NCBI GenBank assembly: GCA_900767405.1
Contig: CAAFZB010000032.1
Span: 1 to 36,077, forward strand
Length of the DNA: 36,077 nt
Source: Rikenellaceae bacterium
GTDB lineage: Bacteria; Bacteroidota; Bacteroidia; Bacteroidales; UBA932
Direction of reading: 5' to 3'
How positions within the stretch are numbered: position 1 is the first letter of the stretch; the number at the start of each line of letters is the position of its first letter. A program made the translations under genes and the position numbers. The notes under the pieces were generated by a model. The model had not been told where the DNA came from and ran no database searches. It worked only from the letters and a program-made list of their open reading frames with translations. Shown here piece after piece: positions 22,733 to 33,300 of the stretch.

Positions 22733-25700
22733 ATTCCTTCTCTTTTTCAAGCGGTTTAACCTTCTCCTGCAAAGTCTGGAACACCACGAACAGTGACGGA
22801 ACCAGGAACAGCAGGCCTGCACAACCCAGCAGCATTCCGAATACTGCACCCACGCCAAGGCTTATGTTGCCCATAGCGCCTACACCGGTACTCGTGAGCA
22901 ACGGCAGCAAGCCAATCACCATAGTACCGGCAGTCATCAGGATAGGACGCAGACGCTCCTTGGATGCCTCCAGCGCAGAATCCTTTATGCTCATTCCCTC
23001 GTGGCGTTTCTGCAGGGCGAACTCCACAATGAGGATACCCGTCTTGGACAGCAGGCCTATGAGCATAACCACACCGGTCTGCAGATAAATATTGTTGTCC
23101 AGCCCGAAAATCCTGGTCATAAAGAACGCGCCCATAAGGCCCATAGGCACCGCGAACATAATCGAGAACGGCACCAGGAAACTCTCGTACAGGCAGGACA
23201 GGATAAGGTAGATGAGCAAGGCCGAAATACCGAATATCAGCATCATACTCGCACCCTGGCTCTGCTCCCTCGCCATACCTCCCAATTCTACCGAATAGTC
23301 CCTGGGCAGCACCTTCTGAGCCACCTCGTTCACGGCCGAAATAAGAGTACCGGTAGAGGCGCCGGGCGCCGGAGATGCACCTAACTGAATGGAATTGAGC
23401 AGATTGAACCTCGAAAGGTTGGCCGACCCGTAAACCCTCTTCAGGCTTATGAAATTGCTTATGGGGGCCAGTGTCCCGGCCGATGTCCTCACAAAGGTGG
23501 TATTAAGCGAACTCTCGTCGGCGTGACTTTCGGGAGTACCCTGAACCATAACCTTATAGGTCTTTCCGTAAAGGTTCACGTCGTTCACGTAGGCCCCGCC
23601 CATATAGGTCGAAAGCGTGGACATAAGTTCCGGCAGGCTTATTCCCGACTTCTTGCACTTGGCAACGTCCACGTTCACGAGCCACTGGGGGTCGTCCACC
23701 GTGAACATCGAATAGGCCGAGCCTATTGCCGGATGTTTCTGAAGCTCTGCCAGATAATCGTTCCTCACGGCGGCGAACTCAGAAACGTCTCCGCCGGTCT
23801 TGTCCTGGATATAGATTTCGGCATCGGCCGAAGAGCCGTATCCCGGAATCATAGGCATCATAAACGGAACCAGAGTCGCGTCGGGATAATTGCCTGCTAT
23901 TCTGGAGGCAACCTCACCCATAACGTTGTATATCGACATAAATTCGCGTTCCTCCCAGTCTTTCAGGGTAATTGCAATGAATCCCGCATTGGAAACCCTG
24001 CCGGTAGAAAAACCGTAACCGCTGGTCATACCTACGCTCACCACGTCGTCAAGCTCGCCTATCTCGGCGGCAACCTTCTTCAAAGTGTTTGTCGTAACGC
24101 TTAAAGACGTGCCCACGGGCATAACCACGTCACAGACAAACATACCCTTGTCTTCCTGAGGTACGAATCCCGTAGGGGTTGTCCGTATAGACCATACCAT
24201 AAGCACAACGGTCGCAGCCACCACTATGAACGCAATCCAGGGTCTCTTTATAAACGGTTTTATACCATTCTTGTATTTGTTGCTCATCTTCACGAAAGCC
24301 GTATCGAAGGCTATCGAGAAGCGTTTGTAAAGGCCCGGCTTCCTGCCGTCGTCATCGGCCTTGGGCTTTATGAGTAAAGCGCAGAGCGCAGGAGAGAGGG
24401 TCAGGGCGTTGACGGCCGAGATACCCACCGCCACCGCCATTGTAAGACCGAACTGCTTGAAGAAAGTTCCGCTGGTACCCGGCATCATACTTACAGGAAT
24501 GAACACCGCCATAAACACCAGCGAAGACGTGATGACCGCCGTGGTAATCTCTCCCATAGCGTCGATTGCCGCTTTCATAGGAGACTTGTACCCCGAGTCG
24601 AGCTTCGAATGCACCGCCTCCACCACCACTATACTGTCGTCCACCACGGTACCTATCACCAGCACCAGGGCGAACAGCGAAATCATATTGATAGAGAAGC
24701 CGGCAGCCATCATAAAGGCGAACGTGCCTATGAGCGAAACGAAGATTCCCACAAAAGGAATGAGCGTGGACTGCCAGTCGTGAAGGAACAGGAGCACCAC
24801 GAGCACCACAAGCAGAAGCGCTTCCAGCAGCGTCTTAATAACCTCGTGGATAGACGCGTTAAGGAAGGTGTTGGTGTCCATCAGCACGTCGAACTTCATA
24901 TCGGGACGGGCCGCCCTTTCGCTCTCGATAAGCTCGGCAATGGCCTCGTTGACCTTCTTTGCATTCGAACCTGCGGTCTGATATACCATACACATAGCGC
25001 CGGCGTGTCCGTTTATCTCACTCGCAAAACTGTAGTGTTCGGCACCCAGCTCAATGTCGGCAACCTGACCCAGATACAGTATCTCACCGTTTTCGTTCTG
25101 ACGCACCACAATGCGCTCGAACTCCTCGACGCTCTTCAGACGGCCCGAGTAAACCATAGTGTACTGCGACTGCTCGGGGCTGTCGGCACCGAACGTACCG
25201 GTTGCAGCCTCTATGTTCTGCTCCGAAAGCGCAGAAACCACATCCTGGGGAGTAAGGTTGTAGCCGGCCATAACGTTGGGCTTGAGCCATACCCTCATAG
25301 AATATTCCGACCCAAACATCTCGAACTTGCCCACTCCGGCAATTCGCATAATCTTAGGTTTAAGATTGATATTCAGATAGTTGGAGAGGAAGTTCGCATC
25401 GTACTTGTCGTCCGGCGAAGAAATGGCCAGCATCTGCAGAATGGAATTCTGCTGTTTCATAGTGGTCACACCGGCCTGACGCACCTCGGCAGGGAGCTTG
25501 GGCAGGGCCTGGGCCACACGGTTCTGCACGTTCACCGTAGCCATATCGGGGTCGGTCCCCTGCCTGAAAAAGATAGTGATTTCGGCCTCGCCGCTGTTTC
25601 CGGCCTTGGAGGTTATGTACATCATATTCTCCACACCGTTGATTGCCTCCTCCAGCGGAGCTATCACAGCCTTCTGGATTGTCTGCGCAGATGCGCCGTA

Positions 25701-25850
25701 ATAGTTCGTGAAAACGTAAACCGTAGGAGGCGCAATGTCGGGATACTGCTCTATTGGAAGTGTCTTCAAGGCTATGAAGCCCACAATCGCAATGAGTATG
25801 CTTATAACCGAACTCAGAACCGGCTTCTTAATAAATGACTTCAACTGCAT
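22719..25850 (-). CDS. RND efflux inner membrane transporter (AcrB/HAE1 family)
   Basis: 1,043 aa, the size of AcrB (1,049). It exports hydrophobic or amphipathic compounds using the proton gradient. Visible features: N-terminal membrane helix (KPVLSSVISILIAIVGFIALKTLPIEQYPDIAPP), periplasmic loop repeats, the TM4 proton-relay aspartates in GTVVDDSIVVVEAV, and a second half with GFVPQEDKGMFV and the C-terminal five-helix bundle. The gene lies 11 nt after the adaptor and overlaps the outer membrane factor, completing a tripartite pump. Substrate range is unknown and no repressor gene is adjacent. Confidence 0.95.
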   Translation of the reverse strand: MQLKSFIKKPVLSSVISILIAIVGFIALKTLPIEQYPDIAPPTVYVFTNYYGASAQTIQKAVIAPLEEAINGVENMMYITSKAGNSGEAEITIFFRQGTDPDMATVNVQNRVAQALPKLPAEVRQAGVTTMKQQNSILQMLAISSPDDKYDANFLSNYLNINLKPKIMRIAGVGKFEMFGSEYSMRVWLKPNVMAGYNLTPQDVVSALSEQNIEAATGTFGADSPEQSQYTMVYSGRLKSVEEFERIVVRQNENGEILYLGQVADIELGAEHYSFASEINGHAGAMCMVYQTAGSNAKKVNEAIAELIESERAARPDMKFDVLMDTNTFLNASIHEVIKTLLEALLLVVLVVLLFLHDWQSTLIPFVGIFVSLIGTFAFMMAAGFSINMISLFALVLVIGTVVDDSIVVVEAVHSKLDSGYKSPMKAAIDAMGEITTAVITSSLVFMAVFIPVSMMPGTSGTFFKQFGLTMAVAVGISAVNALTLSPALCALLIKPKADDDGRKPGLYKRFSIAFDTAFVKMSNKYKNGIKPFIKRPWIAFIVVAATVVLMVWSIRTTPTGFVPQEDKGMFVCDVVMPVGTSLSVTTNTLKKVAAEIGELDDVVSVGMTSGYGFSTGRVSNAGFIAITLKDWEEREFMSIYNVMGEVASRIAGNYPDATLVPFMMPMIPGYGSSADAEIYIQDKTGGDVSEFAAVRNDYLAELQKHPAIGSAYSMFTVDDPQWLVNVDVAKCKKSGISLPELMSTLSTYMGGAYVNDVNLYGKTYKVMVQGTPESHADESSLNTTFVRTSAGTLAPISNFISLKRVYGSANLSRFNLLNSIQLGASPAPGASTGTLISAVNEVAQKVLPRDYSVELGGMAREQSQGASMMLIFGISALLIYLILSCLYESFLVPFSIMFAVPMGLMGAFFMTRIFGLDNNIYLQTGVVMLIGLLSKTGILIVEFALQKRHEGMSIKDSALEASKERLRPILMTAGTMVIGLLPLLTSTGVGAMGNISLGVGAVFGMLLGCAGLLFLVPSLFVVFQTLQEKVKPLEKEKEYEKY

Positions 25851-25861
25851 AGCCGGTATCC

Positions 25862-26977
25862 TTATTTCTTAAGAGTTATCTCCATTCCGTCTTCCATCTT
25901 GGTAACTCCCTCCAGCACAATCATATCATTGTCTGCAAGGCCGCTATCGACAATGTAATTGGCATCGTCCAGACGATATACCTCGACTTCCTGTGAACTT
26001 GCAGTGTATTTTCCGTCGGCGCCCTTGGCGACTTTGAACACGAAATGCTTGTCCTGCAGTTCGTAGGCAGCGCTGCGGGGTATCACTATGGCATCGTAGT
26101 CCACATCCAGGCGAACGGTTCCGCTGCCTCCCGAAGCCAGGATTCCGTCGGGATTTTCAAAGGCTATTCTCATACTCAAGGCACCCGTAAGCTCATCGAT
26201 AATGCCGGAAACCGTTTCCAGATGTCCCTTGTGCTCGTATTCCATACCGTCTCCAATTATGAGCAGGGCGTCGGGGAAGGCGGCCATAAGGGAATCCTTG
26301 CTCTCATACTCGCGCAACAGGTCCATATAAACTTCTGAATTTACAGAGATATATGCGTACACCTTACTGTTGTCGCTCACGACGGTCAGAGGCTTGGTCA
26401 TAACCGACCCCACCAGACTTCCGTGACGGTAATTTATGGTTCCCACAACTCCGTCGTGAGGAGCTGTTATCACTGCGTGGCTCAGATTGTTACGGGCGTG
26501 CTTAAGCACCGCCTCAGACTCCTTGAGCTGGGCCTTTGCGACATCGAGGGCATTGAGATGCAGCTTGTACTGGTGTTCTGCAACCACTCCGCTCTCGTAC
26601 AGGTCCCGGGTGGCATTCAACTCCAGCTCGTGGCTGGCCACGTTGGCCCTTGCCACGTTTACGGCGGCTGCCGCATTCTCAACCTCGGCCTCGTATGAGG
26701 TTGAATTTATTGCAAACATCTTCTGGCCTTTCTTCACAGACTCTCCCTCGCTAACAAAAACCTGCTCCAGAATACCGTCCACCTGCGGATAGATGTTTAT
26801 GTCCTGCTTTCCCTTCAACTGTGCGGGAAAAGTGTAAGGCACCTTGCAGGGCCGGGTCGCAACTGTCATAACCCGTTTTTCGGGTGCAGTCTGAGGTTCC
26901 TGCTCCTTTGAACCCGGATTACCGCAGGAGCAAAGCGCGAAAGCGGTAAGCGTCAAAATAATGGAAATTCTCTTCAT
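25862..26977 (-). CDS. RND efflux periplasmic adaptor subunit (AcrA/MFP family)
   Basis: About 371 aa. The ATG at 26977 gives a lipoprotein signal (MKRISIILTLTAFALCSC), so the upstream ATG at 26995 is less likely. Lipoyl/hairpin/beta-barrel order is visible: KGKQDINIYPQVDGILEQVFVSEG at the first lipoyl half, a long alpha-hairpin (about residues 95-160), and AVITAPHDGVVGTINYRHG at the second half. It bridges the RND transporter and outer membrane factor. First gene of the efflux operon. It is only 39 nt downstream of a DUF3575 gene, so it may be read from further upstream as well. Confidence 0.94.
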   Translation of the reverse strand: MKRISIILTLTAFALCSCGNPGSKEQEPQTAPEKRVMTVATRPCKVPYTFPAQLKGKQDINIYPQVDGILEQVFVSEGESVKKGQKMFAINSTSYEAEVENAAAAVNVARANVASHELELNATRDLYESGVVAEHQYKLHLNALDVAKAQLKESEAVLKHARNNLSHAVITAPHDGVVGTINYRHGSLVGSVMTKPLTVVSDNSKVYAYISVNSEVYMDLLREYESKDSLMAAFPDALLIIGDGMEYEHKGHLETVSGIIDELTGALSMRIAFENPDGILASGGSGTVRLDVDYDAIVIPRSAAYELQDKHFVFKVAKGADGKYTASSQEVEVYRLDDANYIVDSGLADNDMIVLEGVTKMEDGMEITLKK

Positions 26978-27016
26978 ATAGCTTCTATTAGGCATTTTAA
27001 ACCCTTACCGGCTGCA

Positions 27017-27586
27017 TCAGAACAGGTAGGTAAGGGACAGTATTATATCGTCAAGTTTGATAAAACCCCTGGGACCGGAATCCACGACGGCCGGATTGGA
27101 TCCTATGAATCTTTCGTAAAAGACATAGCCTCCGGCCCATCCGCCCACACCAATCTCCAGGTTGAGGTTCTTGGTAAGCATAAGCGTATAGCCGGCCGAC
27201 AGCCCAGCGCCCACGGCGTGTTCGTTTTCGAAACTGGGGCCTATTATTCCGCCCGGCCGAATATGACTGTACTGAGCCTTTGCTCCGAACCACCAGCCCG
27301 AGAACACATACCAGGGCCAGTACCGGGCACCGGCGTAAAGCGTCGACTGCTTGTTCATCATAGGATAATCCTGGTTCTTGGGATGGAAAGCCCAGGCATT
27401 CAGCCTTCCTCCGAAGGCGAGCGAGAAATGGCGGTTGAGAGCATACCCGGCCTCAACGTTCACCGTCCCGTAATTTGCCCATTGCACAAAGTTGGTCCCT
27501 ACGGACCAGCCCTGTGCCCTGGCGCTTATACATCCTGCCGCCAGCATCGCCAGCACCACCGGCAGGACTTTCTTGTAAAATGACAT
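27017..27586 (-). CDS. DUF3575 outer membrane protein (copy A)
   Basis: About 189 aa from the ATG at 27586, which gives a normal signal peptide (MSFYKKVLPVVLAMLAAGCISARA, then Q). The longer frame to 27646 overlaps the upstream lipoprotein gene. DUF3575 hallmarks: TNFVQWANYGTVNVEAGYAL near the N-terminus and ARYWPWYVFSGWWFGAK in the middle, then GLSAGYTLMLTKNLNLEIGVG and an aromatic end (LSLTYLF). Family members are small barrels often found beside FimB/Mfa2-type fimbrial genes in Bacteroidales. It is a paralogue of the gene at 29624-30241. Function unknown. Confidence 0.85.
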   Translation of the reverse strand: MSFYKKVLPVVLAMLAAGCISARAQGWSVGTNFVQWANYGTVNVEAGYALNRHFSLAFGGRLNAWAFHPKNQDYPMMNKQSTLYAGARYWPWYVFSGWWFGAKAQYSHIRPGGIIGPSFENEHAVGAGLSAGYTLMLTKNLNLEIGVGGWAGGYVFYERFIGSNPAVVDSGPRGFIKLDDIILSLTYLF

Positions 27587-27608
27587 AAAACGCTCTTGGA
27601 ACAATTGC

Positions 27609-29609
27609 TTAAAAATCCACTTCAATGGCTCCGTACAACATCTCATCTATGTACTTGTTAAGCTCGTAAGTCTTTATGAGATGTGAAATCTCGGGATCCA
27701 GATTGCCTCGGTGAACGTAAACGTCATTCTGACGGACTGCCTTCAGATAACATTCGACGGCCTTTGGCTCTTCTCCCATTCTTGCGTACAGGATAGCCAG
27801 CAGGTAATTGACTTCTGCAGTCCTGTCCATAGGAGAAAGAATCATCATAGCGCTTCGGTTGCGGTTGAGTGCAGTGTATGCTATGGCCGTATTGAAGTCG
27901 TTGTATGGTCTAAGATACATAAGGGCATCTTCGTAATCCATATTCTTGAGACACTGCACACCCTTTATGTATACAGAGTCAAGCACTGTGGTATGAACGG
28001 TGTCCTTGACCATTCCCTTGCGGTGCAGGAAGAAATTGAACTTGACCGTACGCAGGCCGGGATAATACTTGTCCTTCACGTACTTGTACCAGGACTCCTT
28101 CTGCATAAGATGCTCGCGCGCGTCTTCGTCGGCTGTCTCGAGCAGCTCGAAATAGCGGTTCTTCTGCTCTGCCGTAAGAGTATCGTCGTCGGCGATGCAG
28201 CGGTTCAGATCCTCCCAGTTCTCGGGGATGCAGCGGGCGCGGAACCCTATCGACGCCGCCTTCTTCTTTTCCACCTTGTTGTTGTCGGCAGCGTTGACCG
28301 AGAATCCTCCGAAGCGGTCCAGAGAGTCGCTATAGTGCTTCATATACTTTGAGAAGTACTGGGAGACACTCTCGGAACGGGACTGTGCCAGCTTGCGGTT
28401 GAGTGCAAGTCCGCCTTCGGGTGACGCAGTAGCCGATACGGTTATGGAATCAAGGTCGAATACGTTGTTGTCCAGCAGCATCGCCAGATTTTCCTTGATT
28501 ATGCCAATCTCCTCGGCATTGTTGCCCAGAGTGGGAATGACCTCCGAACGGCCCAGCTGGAAGTCGATATGACTTGCAGTGTTTGCCGAAACCCTTCTCT
28601 CCACAACCTTGGTAAGATACTTGTCCAAATCTATGGCGAACGTAGACAGAGTGCTTATGTAGAACGTGAGGGGCGGGCACTTGGGAATGTCGTAAATGTG
28701 CTGGTCCTTCTCGAATATCTCGCCAGACAGCACCACGTCCACTCTCTTGAGCTTGGGCCTGGTGTTGATTGTCTGCACGTAGTTGTAGACGAAATTACCG
28801 TTGGATTCCTGTATCACGGTATCCAGGCGTATTCCTTCGGTAACAATGGGCACGCGCACGTACCTGTTGAACATTTCACCCTTGCGGGCCTTACGGCGCT
28901 CATTGAGCCTTATCGCATTATGGTCTGTGTAGTGCCATATAGCCTCCTGCTCACTTACGCCGTACACCGAAAGGAATTCCTCGTCCGAGACGTAGCTGGT
29001 GTCGGACTTGAAGGCAAAAAGCTGAGGAATATTGCGTTCCAGGAATATCTCCAGCGCCTTCACGTCTATGAACTTGGTGCTGTCCGAGATAATCTTGCTC
29101 AAGAAACGGTCATACTGCTGATAACCTCTCAACTGGGCTTTACGGTATTCGCTGCCGGTAATCATAACCGTCTCCATTCGAATGCTGTCCTCCATTATGA
29201 ACATATCGGGATAAAAGCGCAACTGCCACCTGGGGTCCTGCATCTTCTCGGGGACAATGATCTGGAAGGCAATGTCCACCTTTCCCTGGCGTTCGGCCAG
29301 ATGTCGGAACCTTGCCGTAACCACCGCCGCGTTAATGACGTCGGTGGCCACCATATCTCCGGACTCCTTGTCCTTCTTCGCCTTCATAAGCATTACCTTG
29401 CGGCCGTCGAAGTCCTGAACCTCGATGGTATCACGCCTGAGGTTCGAAGCAGATACGCTTGGCATAAAATTGTCTTTCTCGTCGCTCATCTCGAGCGATG
29501 CCTGGGTATCGCTCTTGACAATCTCGGCCACCTTGGCCCTTGTGCCGCAGGAGAAAACAACGACTCCGGCAACAACAAAACCGGCCAGATACTGTAAAAC
29601 CTTCTTCAT
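27609..29609 (-). CDS. Lipoprotein with OmpA-like segment and C-terminal TPR-like region
   Basis: 666 aa with a lipobox (GVVVFSC, Cys21). The N-terminal ~330 residues look like beta-rich domains similar to those next to DUF3575 genes in fimbrial clusters (DUF3868-type, weak). Residues about 345-425 carry an OmpA-like pattern (ITVSATASPEGGLALNRKLA, then R-S-E-S-V-SQYF), suggesting peptidoglycan contact. Around 530-650 are TPR-like helices (EDALMYLRPYNDFNTAIAYT; LLAILYARMGEEPKAVECYL). It lies between two DUF3575 genes with 14 and 22 nt spacing, so the three make one operon. A bridge between outer membrane and wall within an assembly complex is a plausible role, unproven. Confidence 0.75.
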   Translation of the reverse strand: MKKVLQYLAGFVVAGVVVFSCGTRAKVAEIVKSDTQASLEMSDEKDNFMPSVSASNLRRDTIEVQDFDGRKVMLMKAKKDKESGDMVATDVINAAVVTARFRHLAERQGKVDIAFQIIVPEKMQDPRWQLRFYPDMFIMEDSIRMETVMITGSEYRKAQLRGYQQYDRFLSKIISDSTKFIDVKALEIFLERNIPQLFAFKSDTSYVSDEEFLSVYGVSEQEAIWHYTDHNAIRLNERRKARKGEMFNRYVRVPIVTEGIRLDTVIQESNGNFVYNYVQTINTRPKLKRVDVVLSGEIFEKDQHIYDIPKCPPLTFYISTLSTFAIDLDKYLTKVVERRVSANTASHIDFQLGRSEVIPTLGNNAEEIGIIKENLAMLLDNNVFDLDSITVSATASPEGGLALNRKLAQSRSESVSQYFSKYMKHYSDSLDRFGGFSVNAADNNKVEKKKAASIGFRARCIPENWEDLNRCIADDDTLTAEQKNRYFELLETADEDAREHLMQKESWYKYVKDKYYPGLRTVKFNFFLHRKGMVKDTVHTTVLDSVYIKGVQCLKNMDYEDALMYLRPYNDFNTAIAYTALNRNRSAMMILSPMDRTAEVNYLLAILYARMGEEPKAVECYLKAVRQNDVYVHRGNLDPEISHLIKTYELNKYIDEMLYGAIEVDF

Positions 29610-29623
29610 TTATAACTACAACT

Positions 29624-30241
29624 CTAGAATAACCACTGAACAGATATTTTTATATCGTTTACAGCTATGAATCCCTTTGGTCCCTGTTCGCGGAGATCTC
29701 CGCCCGGAGAATGGTAAACGGCGTGCTGCAACAACCCACCGCCCCAGAATCCGGCACCGACCTCAAGATTCAGATTCTTTGTAAGCATAAAAGTATATCC
29801 GGCCGACAGACCGGCTCCAAGAGCCTTTCCGGTATCCAGCGCCGGACGCCATACTCCTGTTATGCTATAGTCTGTGTACTGCACCTTACCGCATATCCAC
29901 CAGCCCGAGAAAACGTACCAGGGCCAGTAACGGACACCTATTGCGGCAGACATCTGCTTATTGTACACGGCCTTAATATTCTGATTCCCGGACTTGAACT
30001 CCCAGGGATTGTATTTCAAATCGGCCTGCAGGGTAATGTATCGGGAAACCGCATAGTCAACCTCGGCGTTTATTGTGCCGAAATCACCCCAGTCGAAGAC
30101 GTTTGTAGAAACTGCGACGTTCTTGCTTTCGCTGCGTCCCACCTTCTTCATCCGCTCCGCATACCGGGAATTGGATTCCTGTGCACAAAGCCACACCGGA
30201 GCTACAATTCCAATAAGTATTGCTAATATATATCTTTTCAT
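29624..30241 (-). CDS. DUF3575 outer membrane protein (copy B)
   Basis: 205 aa with signal peptide (MKRYILAILIGIVAPVWLCA, then Q). The same landmarks as copy A: STNVFDWGDFGTINAEVDYAV, VRYWPWYVFSGWWICGK, GLSAGYTFMLTKNLNLEVGAG, aromatic end (SVQWLF). The two copies differ mainly in an insert after the signal (ESNSRYAERMKKVGRSESKN) present only here. First gene of the DUF3575-lipoprotein-DUF3575 operon, 125 nt downstream of the giant lipoprotein gene. Function unknown. Confidence 0.85.
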   Translation of the reverse strand: MKRYILAILIGIVAPVWLCAQESNSRYAERMKKVGRSESKNVAVSTNVFDWGDFGTINAEVDYAVSRYITLQADLKYNPWEFKSGNQNIKAVYNKQMSAAIGVRYWPWYVFSGWWICGKVQYTDYSITGVWRPALDTGKALGAGLSAGYTFMLTKNLNLEVGAGFWGGGLLQHAVYHSPGGDLREQGPKGFIAVNDIKISVQWLF

Positions 30242-30274
30242 TAACGGAATCTATTTTTCCCGCCCGGCCCCGGC

Positions 30275-30298
30275 CGCGCAGCCCTTTCCGGCTGCGCG
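30275..30298. terminator. GC-rich hairpin between the giant lipoprotein and DUF3575 genes
   Basis: Perfect 9-bp stem CGCGCAGCC (30275-30283) / GGCTGCGCG (30290-30298) with a CTTTCC loop. No T-run follows immediately on the minus strand, so it could be a weak terminator, an attenuator or an mRNA-stability element. Confidence 0.4.
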
Positions 30299-30352
30299 AC
30301 CGATGCCCGCGGAATCAAAAAACCACATCGTCAATATCAATGTTGGCCTACT

Positions 30353-30360
30353 CAAAACTA
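30353..30360 (-). promoter_or_regulatory. Possible -7 element for the DUF3575-lipoprotein-DUF3575 operon
   Basis: TAGTTTTG on the minus strand fits TAnnTTTG. It overlaps the region just past the giant gene's stop and would give a ~105-nt leader containing the GC-rich hairpin. No -33 box at the right distance. Confidence 0.3.
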
Positions 30361-30366
30361 TCAATA

Positions 30367-33300
30367 TTAGTCAGCGGGTTCGATATAGTAATTATTTTTT
30401 ATAACCCCTCGGTTGCCAACAGTAAGTTTGAATGAGTCTTCCCCGCCATCTTTGTATTTAATTGTGAAAGTAACATCTTTAGAACTTAACTTTCCTAGAG
30501 AATTATTAATTTTTATATCCAATTTACTGTCAATTGAAGGATTGAATGACTGACTATTATTAATCTTTACATTATTCGACAGTCCCGATGCGGAAACTGT
30601 TGCCGAGCCATTAACTTCCATATTGTTGTACAAAGTAACATTAAAAGCTCCCGTAGTGCCATTTTCGATTTTCTTCGTTACACTTGACCAGAATAGGTTA
30701 TCCTTTGCCTGTGTAACAGTATAGCTAAGGGTAGCATCACCGTTGGCTGAATAGATGGTAACAGTGCCGGTTCTGTTAGAGCCCGACTTATTCTCGGAAT
30801 TCACGGAGACTGTAAGCTTTCCACCTGATTTATTCAAATCAATCCAATCATCAGACCCTTCATAAGTCCAATCATCGAGACCGTCGCTGGTGGTTACAGA
30901 AATGTCGATGTCCTTGTTTGAATTGCTTCCCCTGACATTTTTATTCGCCTTAAATACAAGGGTAGAACCGTCTGCAGGACTTGCACTGGTGAATGTCTGT
31001 GCAGTAGGGCACTTCGTCTGTTTGAAAGTGATTACAGTAGGAGTACCACCGGTTGCAGGCTTGAAGGTCAGTTTAGAACTTATATCGTTTTCAAGAGACC
31101 TGTTGTTGCCCTTGACATTCACAGTGATTGTCGCATTTCCGCTACCATCTCTGGAGTCTTGACCGTTGATGGTGAAATAGTCTTCAAAATTTTCTCCCGT
31201 TTCGCATTCCCAATCTCCGGAGTCATCACTGGGATGGACAGTGATTGTATATGTCACATTGTCCGTTTGCTTCCAGGTAAAGCTATGCTCGGGGCCTGAC
31301 GGGGTAATATCCAAAATCTGTGCTTGCGTCCTTACAGACTGAGTGAACGTGAATACCGTAGGAGTTCCTCCGGTTGCAGGAGTGAAGGTTATCTTACCTG
31401 ATTTGCTTTCAGAAAGCGAAGTATTCTTTTCTTTTGCACTAATGGTTACCACAGACTGGTTATTATTCCAGCTGCCGACAGTTACCGTAAAGGCATTCTT
31501 GAATGCGGCATCTCCTTCATCACATTTCCAGTCACCTAGATTGTCACTGGATGTAACGGTAAGTTTGTACTCCTTCGTGGCTTTCCAATCGATTGTGTAC
31601 TCCTGATCAGGCTGGGAAGTAATTGTAATGGTCTGTTCAGGACGGCTGAGCTGGTTGACGGCAATCTCGCGTGCCGTCTTTCCGTCGGCGCTCTTGATTG
31701 TCACCTTGCCGTTCCGACCTTCGATTACAGAACTCTTCACTGAAATACTTACGGTAGCTGAGCCATCTGTTTTGTTGACATTACTGCGGCTAACGGAAAT
31801 CCAATCAGCATCGGCAGTAGGGGCCGGCCAGTCTCCCTGTTTATCTTTCGGAGAAACCTTTATCGTGTAAGTTTTGCTTGTAGTACCGCTGATGTACTGA
31901 TCCCAGGTGAAATCAACAGAGGTGTCATCCTTGTCGAATTCAAGTTCCTGGCCCGGGCGCACATCCTGAATGAATGTCATAGGATATTGGCTCTGGCCGC
32001 TGGCAGATACAAAAGTGACAATACCAGTCTTAGCGTCAGTGAAAGATTTATTCATTTCCTTCGGATATACGGTCATATCTGATTCACCCGTGTTTCCATC
32101 ATGATAATATTGGCCGAATCCGGTACCACTGAACAGTTTGTCAAAGTTTTTGAATTCATCTGTATCTCCTTGATAATTCCATTCTCGAAGTTGGTCTTCC
32201 GGACTGATTGTAAACCTATATGCACTACCACTACCAGACTCATTCCAGTCGAAATACACTTCCATAACTGAAGGATTAAAGATAAGCTTGCCATCTGGAC
32301 GGAATCCTTGTTCAACAGGTATTTCAATTCTCTGGCCACCTGTGCTTGGAGTTACAACAATCTTCGCTTTATGCTCATCCTTATAATATGAACTCAAACC
32401 CTTGGTTCTGGCATTTGCCGTTACGGTTACCAATCCGGCACCCTGGCTCAATCTTTCCCTGTTAACCACTACCCACGACTCTGCGCTCTGAGGTTCAACA
32501 AAAACACGCCAGTCAGACTGCTGGTCAGAGGGAGTAACCGTAAACTTATAAGAGTCTCCCTCCCCATCGGTACGGAGTCCTTCCCAATCGAATGTCATTC
32601 CAGAAGTAATTTCTTCAGGATCAACCGTAACAGTCTGCTCTGTACGGGCATCCTGGGTTATCTTGAGTGTAATCTGTTGGTCTCTTGAATAAAAACCCAA
32701 TCCTTCATAGTTCACGGATGTTAATGTTATGGTTGCTGTCCTTTCCTCGGTATATGATGACGATGATACCATCACGTACAATCTGGAGATACCAGAATAA
32801 ACATCGTACGAATTACCAGTTATTCCACCTACCCTTCCATTATCAGTTGCATTCTTGTCAACTTGAACGTCTACCCAGCCGTTGCCAGAAGAATATTCGA
32901 TTTTATCGACAATCCAATTAACCGAAGATGAACAGATTACTTTGGGCTCATAATCTCCTCCAGAAATTCCAACGTGGAATGATGACGGGTCTACACGGAA
33001 AGATCCCACAGGTTCATCTCCACCGCCACCACCGCCACCGCTGGTAACGCTCTTTAGCCTTAGGCCAATGTATGCAGACGATATTTCGGTATTGTTGTCA
33101 TAAATGCAGAGCGACATTGCGGCGCTCTTGGAGTGGTCATAGAAAGAAGCGGGAAGAACCTCAGTATTGAATACGCATTCAAGAATGCCCTTTTCCTTTG
33201 TATATGTTATGGTCTTGAATTCAATCTTTTTGCCGGCAAATACAACCTTCGTAGCAGACGCAGCGTCAATCAGGTCTCCCACAATAGTGTAATTCTTGGG

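Noticed and set aside
30275..30298. Hairpin as a riboswitch or attenuator for the DUF3575 operon
   Set aside because: A single 9-bp stem without alternative pairing or a known aptamer pattern; kept only as a possible terminator.
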